Assembly (NCBI GenBank): GCA_021296375.1
Contig: JAGWAQ010000013.1
Location: 1-19,153, forward strand
Source of the DNA: Alphaproteobacteria bacterium
Lineage (GTDB): Bacteria > Pseudomonadota > Alphaproteobacteria > Puniceispirillales > UBA1172
Reading direction: 5' to 3'
DNA length: 19,153 nt
The position numbers and the translations under genes are program-made. A model generated the notes under the pieces. The model had not been told where the DNA came from. It did no database searches and saw only the letters and a program-made list of their open reading frames with translations. Positions 14,957 to 19,153 of the stretch are shown here, in pieces. The stretch's first letter is position 1. Each line of letters starts with the position of its first letter.

Positions 14957-16669
14957 TTATTTGTCTTCACCATCACGCTTGGCCAGGGCCGCGCCGAGGA
15001 TATCACCAAGGCTTGCGCCAGAATCGGAAGACCCGAATTCGGCCATCGCCTGCTTCTCTTCAGCCATTTCACGGGCTTTGATCGACAGCGACAGTTTGCG
15101 TGAAGAGGCGTCAACATTAGTCACCTGGGCGTCAACCTTCTCGCCAACCGCGAAACGCTCAGGGCGCTGTTCGGCACGGTCACGGGACAGGTCACTGCGG
15201 CGGATAAAGCCGGAGATGCCATCAGCAACAGAGACTTCAAGGCCACCATCGGTGACAGCGGAGATGGTGCAGGTGACAATATTGCCCTTGCGGATATTGG
15301 CGAGGCTTTCGCCAACGGTATCTTCGCTCATCTGCTTGATGCCGAGGGAGATGCGTTCCTTTTCAACATCCACTTCGAGCACTTTGGCTTTGACCATATC
15401 GCCCTTGGAGTAGGACTGGATGGCTTCGTCGCCCGCGACATCCCAAGAGATGTCGGAGAGGTGAACCAGACCGTCGATTTCTTCGGTCAGGCCAACGAAC
15501 AGGCCAAATTCGGTGATGTTGCGGACTTCGCCTTCGATCTCGGTGCCGACCTTATAGGTGTCCTGGAAGGACTCCCATGGGTTGGCGGAGCACTGCTTGA
15601 GGCCAAGGGAGATGCGACGCTTGACGCTGTCGATATCCAGCACCATGACTTCGACTTCCTGGCTGGTGGAGACGATCTTGCCGGGGTGAACGTTCTTTTT
15701 GGTCCAGGACATTTCCGAGACGTGAACGAGCCCTTCCACACCATCGCTGAGTTCAACGAAGGCACCGTAGTCGGTGATGTTGGTGACGCGACCGGAGACT
15801 TTCGTGCCAATCTGGAAGTTGGCTTGTGCCGCTTCCCATGGGTCGGTCTGCAGCTGCTTCATGCCCAGTGAGATACGCTGGGTTTCGGTGTTGAACCGGA
15901 TGACCTGAACTTCAACGGTCTGGCCAACTTGCAGCGCTTCAGATGGGTGGTTGATGCGGCGCCATGCAATGTCGGTGACGTGCAGCAGGCCGTCAACACC
16001 GCCGAGGTCAACAAAGGCCCCGTAATCGGTGATGTTCTTGACGACACCGCTGAGCACCTGACCTTCTTGCAGGTTGGACACCAGTTCCGAACGGGCTTCG
16101 GCGCGGGATTCTTCCAGCACCGCGCGGCGGGACACAACAATGTTGCCGCGCTTGCGATCGATCTTGAGGATCTGGAACGGCTGTGGGGTGCCCATCAGTG
16201 GGCCGAGGTCACGGACAGGGCGAATGTCGACCTGTGAGCCGGGCAGGAAGGCGGTGGCGCCATCAAGGTCAACCGTAAAGCCGCCTTTGACTTTGCCAAA
16301 GATCACGCCGGTGACGCGCTCCTGCTTGTCATGGGCCAGCTCAAGGGCTGCCCAGGCTTCTTCGCGGCGGGCCTTCTCACGGCTGAGCATGGCCTGACCA
16401 TTGCGGTCTTCCATCCGCTCGACGTAAACCTCAACTTCGTCGCCAACAGCGATCGAAGGGGCCTGGCCCGGGGCGGTAAATTCTTTTAAGGGAACGCGAC
16501 CTTCAGATTTCAGGCCAACGTCAATAATGACGGCTTCTTTATCAACAGAAACAACGATGCCACGGACAACGCTGCCTTCAATAGTTACCGATTCATCAAA
16601 ACTTTCTGCCAGAAGGTCAGCAAAGTTTTCAGTCATAGCCGCCGAAACGGCGTCAGGTGTAGAACTCAA
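14957..16669 (-). CDS. rpsA: 30S ribosomal protein S1
   Basis: S1 binds mRNA on the 30S subunit and helps start translation of structured or weakly Shine-Dalgarno-led messages. The 570-residue product has six S1 (OB-fold) domains, beginning near EGSVVRGIVV, ERVTGVIFGK, GQVLSGVVKN, GTKVSGRVTN, GTEIEGEVRN and GNIVTCTISA. Domains 3-5 are the most similar to one another, each with the (D/E)(Y/F)G.FV.L pattern. TTG 16669 is chosen as start: GGAG at 16676-16679 is six bases upstream, and the extra residues suit alphaproteobacterial S1 N-termini. ATG 16636, which would begin MTENFADLL, has only a poor ribosome-binding site. The gene follows cmk with a 185-base leader holding a 14-bp palindrome. Confidence 0.96.
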   Translation of the reverse strand: MSSTPDAVSAAMTENFADLLAESFDESVTIEGSVVRGIVVSVDKEAVIIDVGLKSEGRVPLKEFTAPGQAPSIAVGDEVEVYVERMEDRNGQAMLSREKARREEAWAALELAHDKQERVTGVIFGKVKGGFTVDLDGATAFLPGSQVDIRPVRDLGPLMGTPQPFQILKIDRKRGNIVVSRRAVLEESRAEARSELVSNLQEGQVLSGVVKNITDYGAFVDLGGVDGLLHVTDIAWRRINHPSEALQVGQTVEVQVIRFNTETQRISLGMKQLQTDPWEAAQANFQIGTKVSGRVTNITDYGAFVELSDGVEGLVHVSEMSWTKKNVHPGKIVSTSQEVEVMVLDIDSVKRRISLGLKQCSANPWESFQDTYKVGTEIEGEVRNITEFGLFVGLTEEIDGLVHLSDISWDVAGDEAIQSYSKGDMVKAKVLEVDVEKERISLGIKQMSEDTVGESLANIRKGNIVTCTISAVTDGGLEVSVADGISGFIRRSDLSRDRAEQRPERFAVGEKVDAQVTNVDASSRKLSLSIKAREMAEEKQAMAEFGSSDSGASLGDILGAALAKRDGEDK

Positions 16670-16701
16670 GAGTTTCTCCGTTAGGTGCCTTAACAAGAGG
16701 G

Positions 16702-16715
16702 TGACGATATCGTCA
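16702..16715. promoter_or_regulatory. Perfect 14-bp palindrome in the rpsA leader
   Basis: TGACGATATCGTCA is fully self-complementary and lies 32 bases upstream of the TTG start of rpsA. It may be a dimeric repressor site, or as RNA a five-base stem with an AUAU loop. E. coli S1 represses its own translation through leader structures; whether this palindrome serves that end is unknown. The rest of the 185-base gap shows a TTGACA on the minus strand (16746-16751) without a credible -10, and the palindrome AGCCCGGGCT at 16821-16830. Confidence 0.4.
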
Positions 16716-16854
16716 TCCTGGCCTGGCTGGTTCAGGTCTCCGTCATGTCAAAGCCAAACCCGCATCTGTGGGGTCATGACGGCTGCTCGGCAAATCCACC
16801 AGCAATCTAGTTGTCTTCCCAGCCCGGGCTTTGGTCAGGCTGGAACGAGGTGCT

Positions 16855-17502
16855 TTACCCCCCGGTTCGGGATCCCTCAATGTGGGATAAAGCGAAAGCC
16901 ACCATGCCATCCACATCCACATCGGACGTATCCACCATGATGGAATCCTGCGCCGGTTTCAGGGGGGCGTGATCACGGTTCTGATCACGGTGGTCCCTTT
17001 CCTTCAACGAGGTCAAGATGTCGCGCAACATAACCTCATGTCCGGCATTGATCAACTCTTTATGACGCCGCTCCGCCCGGATCTCGGCACGGGCATCAAC
17101 AAAGAACTTCACCTCCGCTTCCGGCAGCACCACGGTGGCGATATCACGGCCATCAAGGATCGCGCCATCACGCCCCTCTGGCGGGGTGGTGGCGAACTGC
17201 CGCTGAAGGTTGAGCAAGGCCGATCGCACTTCAGGAACAGCCGCGACTACCGATGCCATCTCTCCGGCTTCAGGGGTGCGGATACGGGCCGATTCCGTCA
17301 GGGATAGATCAAGGTTTTGTGCAATATTTTCAGCGGCTTGAGCTGATATATCTGAAGCGGTAAAGCCCGCATCCAAGGCGCTGACAGCAACCGCACGATA
17401 GAGCGCGCCGGTGTCCAGATGGGCAAGATTAAGCGCCGAGGCCAGCCTCTTGGCAAGGGTGCCTTTGCCTGAGGCGGCGGTGCCGTCAACCGCGATGATC
17501 AT
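16855..17502 (-). CDS. cmk: Cytidylate kinase
   Basis: Cmk phosphorylates CMP and dCMP with ATP and recycles CMP from RNA and phospholipid turnover. The 215-residue product has the P-loop GTAASGKGT at 7-15, the nucleotide-binding LDTGALYRAVA, DGRDIATVV, the arginine-rich RRHKEL region, and RDHRDQNRDHAPLKPAQDS in the lid and acceptor site. The ATG overlaps the aroA stop as ATGA, with GAGGTGA upstream inside aroA, so the two are translationally coupled. aroA-cmk-rpsA order is shared with many proteobacteria. Confidence 0.97.
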   Translation of the reverse strand: MIIAVDGTAASGKGTLAKRLASALNLAHLDTGALYRAVAVSALDAGFTASDISAQAAENIAQNLDLSLTESARIRTPEAGEMASVVAAVPEVRSALLNLQRQFATTPPEGRDGAILDGRDIATVVLPEAEVKFFVDARAEIRAERRHKELINAGHEVMLRDILTSLKERDHRDQNRDHAPLKPAQDSIMVDTSDVDVDGMVAFALSHIEGSRTGG

Positions 17503-18866
17503 GCCGTCACCTCATTTATCCTGGCGCCGATCGTGACCATCAGTTCCGTGAAATTGGGAAAGCTGGTGGTGATGGTTTCAGCGCCGGTGACGGTCATGGG
17601 CTTGTCGGTGATCAGCCCAAGGGTCAGGAATGACATGGCGATTCGGTGATCATGGCAGGCGTCGATGGTCACGCCGCCCGCAATCGTGCCGTTTTTACCC
17701 CCGTTAATACCATGAACGGTCATGCTGTCTTCGGTGGTGTCCACGCTTACCCCCGCCGCCATCAATCCATCGGCCATCAGTTGGATGCGGTCGGTTTCCT
17801 TGACCCGCAATTCCTCAATCCCGATCATATGAGTCACGCCTTTTGCGTGGGCGGCGGCAATGCTCAGGATGGGGTATTCATCAATCATCGAAGCGGCGCG
17901 TTCCGCCGGCACGGTGATGCCCGTCAAGGCTGAACTCCTGACCTGGATATCGGCGACATTTTCGCCACCTTCGACGCGGGCATTGGACAAGGTCAGGTCA
18001 GCCCCCATCTCCATCAGGGTTTCAAACAAGCCGAACCGCAACGGGTTGGTGCCAACGCCGATCAGGGTGATGTCGGCGTCAGGGGTGATGGTCGCCGCCA
18101 CCGCCAGAAACGCCGCCGAGGACGGGTCCGCCGGCACAGCGATATCCTGCGCCGTCAGCATGACTTCCCCTGTCAGCCGGGCGGCGTGACGGCCATCTTC
18201 ACGATCTTCGGAAATCACCTTAACGCCGAAATGCCGCAACATGGCTTCGGTGTGATCGCGGGATGCTTTTGGTTCCACGACGCAGGTTTCCCCGCGGGCG
18301 GTCAGCCCCGCCAGCAGGATGGCGGATTTCACCTGGGCTGAGGCGACAGGGCTGTCGTAATGCAAGGCCAGGGGCTGGTCAGGGGCGGAAATCGTCAGCG
18401 GCAGGTAAGTGCCGTCACGGGCTTCAACTTTTGCGCCCATCTCCACCAGAGGGTCCGTCACCCGCGCCATGGGGCGCGACGACAGCGAGGCGTCGCCAGT
18501 GAACACCGCGCTGATGCCACTGCCCGCCAGAACCCCCATCAGCAACCGTGCGCCGGTGCCGGAATTGCCGAGATCAAGAGGCGCATCAGGGGCGGTAAAA
18601 CCGCCAAGGCCAAGACCATCAACAATCCAGATGCGCTCACCGGACTGCTCATCAAGGGTGATGCGGGTTCCCAGTTGTTCGAGCGCGGCGCGGGTTGACA
18701 TCACGTCAGCGCCTTCAAGCAGGCCGCGGATATGGGTGCGTCCCATGGCCAGCGCCCCGAAAATCAAGGCGCGGTGGGAAATTGATTTATCCCCGGGCAG
18801 GGTGATGGTTCCGCGCAATCGTGATGCGGCTTCAGATCGTAATGTCAACATGGCCGAGGTGGTCAT
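17499..18866 (-). CDS. aroA: 3-phosphoshikimate 1-carboxyvinyltransferase (EPSP synthase)
   Basis: AroA transfers enolpyruvate from PEP to shikimate 3-phosphate, the sixth step of the shikimate pathway. The 455-residue product has LPGDKSISHRAL (K27), LDLGNSGTGARL at about 97-108, SSRPMARV, ASAQVKSAILLAGL, DEYPIL with the catalytic aspartate, EELRVKETDR, and DHRIAMSF. Overall wording and length resemble the class II enzymes such as that of Agrobacterium CP4. The PEP-site residue equivalent to E. coli Gly96 and CP4 Ala100 is glycine here (G103). Three in-frame ATG codons, 18929, 18866 and 18851, lack good Shine-Dalgarno sequences. 18866 was chosen on family length; the exact start is uncertain. 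It overlaps cmk by four bases. Confidence 0.95.
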   Translation of the reverse strand: MTTSAMLTLRSEAASRLRGTITLPGDKSISHRALIFGALAMGRTHIRGLLEGADVMSTRAALEQLGTRITLDEQSGERIWIVDGLGLGGFTAPDAPLDLGNSGTGARLLMGVLAGSGISAVFTGDASLSSRPMARVTDPLVEMGAKVEARDGTYLPLTISAPDQPLALHYDSPVASAQVKSAILLAGLTARGETCVVEPKASRDHTEAMLRHFGVKVISEDREDGRHAARLTGEVMLTAQDIAVPADPSSAAFLAVAATITPDADITLIGVGTNPLRFGLFETLMEMGADLTLSNARVEGGENVADIQVRSSALTGITVPAERAASMIDEYPILSIAAAHAKGVTHMIGIEELRVKETDRIQLMADGLMAAGVSVDTTEDSMTVHGINGGKNGTIAGGVTIDACHDHRIAMSFLTLGLITDKPMTVTGAETITTSFPNFTELMVTIGARINEVTA

Positions 18867-19016
18867 CGTTCTGGCTAGGCTTTCTGGGCAGGGTTGGTTG
18901 GCATATGGTCGTGTGGGTTGTTCTACCATTGACGCTATTGAGAAAGCAAATCATTGAGCAATGTGTTTTTTTGTTGACCTGCTGGCTATTTGTGCCGAAA
19001 AACGCTCTAAAGACGT

Positions 19017-19022
19017 TACAAT
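19017..19022 (+). promoter_or_regulatory. Candidate -10 element for the TIGR02300-type gene
   Basis: TACAAT matches five of six bases of the -10 consensus and lies 18 bases before the start codon. No good -35 is found 16-18 bases upstream; a TTGACC at 18974-18979 is too distant. The 174-base divergent gap between aroA and this gene is AT-richer than its surroundings and must hold promoters for both directions, but I cannot fix the aroA one. Confidence 0.3.
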
Positions 19023-19040
19023 TTATTCACGGAGTTTTTT

Positions 19041-19153
19041 ATGGCTTCCCCCTCCCTTGGCGTGAAACGTCATTGCCAGTCCTGTGGTAACAATTACTAT
19101 GATCTGAACAAATCCCCGATCACATGCCCGATGTGCCAGGCCCATTTAGATCC
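19041..19153 (+). CDS. TIGR02300-type zinc-ribbon protein, N-terminal part only
   Basis: The visible 37 residues begin MASPSLGVKRHCQSCGNNYYDLNK and continue with a second CPMC pair, so two CxxC knuckles form a zinc ribbon. The YYDLNKSP stretch corresponds to the FYDLN motif that names the TIGR02300 family, found in Alphaproteobacteria and typically followed by a long acidic low-complexity tail. Function is unknown. GGAG at 19031-19034 lies six bases before ATG 19041. Adjacency to aroA in divergent orientation is usual for the family. The gene is cut by the window end. Confidence 0.85.
   Translation, partial: MASPSLGVKRHCQSCGNNYYDLNKSPITCPMCQAHLD

Noticed and set aside
16723..16751. Sigma-70 promoter for rpsA starting at TTGACA (minus strand, 16746-16751)
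   Set aside because: The -35 is perfect, but the hexamer at 17-base spacing is AGCCAG, with almost no match to a -10, and neighbouring spacings are no better.
1..19153. Mobile element or horizontally acquired island
   Set aside because: All genes are conserved housekeeping genes in a familiar alphaproteobacterial order. There is no integrase, transposase, tRNA edge or obvious change in codon character.

Overview
The window is chromosomal core DNA from an alphaproteobacterium. The main support is the gene neighbourhood: tsaE, AddAB-type (not RecBCD) recombination genes, trxA, folC, accD and trpABF lie next to aroA-cmk-rpsA-ihfB-lapA, and a TIGR02300-type zinc-ribbon gene, a family I know from Alphaproteobacteria, lies at the right edge. 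The base composition looks GC-rich (not computed). A marine Rhodospirillales or Puniceispirillales-like source is possible, but I cannot place it below class level with confidence. I see no mobile element, CRISPR array, tRNA or rRNA.

Left arm, plus strand (1-8989): ahcY (S-adenosylhomocysteine hydrolase), tsaE (tRNA t6A ATPase), addB and addA (double-strand break helicase-nuclease, stop and start overlapping by one base) and trxA (thioredoxin) with its own likely promoter. ahcY is complete in length and motifs but has an in-frame TAG at codon 114. This is the most unusual thing in the window.

Middle and right arm, minus strand (9060-18866), read right to left in transcription order: aroA-cmk (overlapping ATGA), rpsA, ihfB, lapA, trpF-trpB-trpA, accD, folC. 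These cover shikimate/tryptophan synthesis, CMP recycling, the ribosomal S1 protein, a nucleoid protein, an envelope protein, fatty acid initiation and folate polyglutamylation. aroA-cmk-rpsA-ihfB is also conserved in enterobacteria. trxA and folC converge on a shared bidirectional terminator at 9036-9061. At the far right a divergent plus-strand TIGR02300-type gene is cut by the window end.

No gene-free stretch exceeds 300 bases. The longer gaps (8614-8668, 14392-14490, 14770-14956, 16670-16854, 18867-19040) hold promoters, hairpins, short tandem repeats or a palindrome, described individually. I found no convincing new multi-gene system. The points worth checking are the ahcY nonsense codon, several short tandem duplications at gene edges, non-ATG starts for rpsA and lapA, an intercistronic hairpin between trpA and accD, and the absence of amgK/murU-type genes between tsaE and addB.
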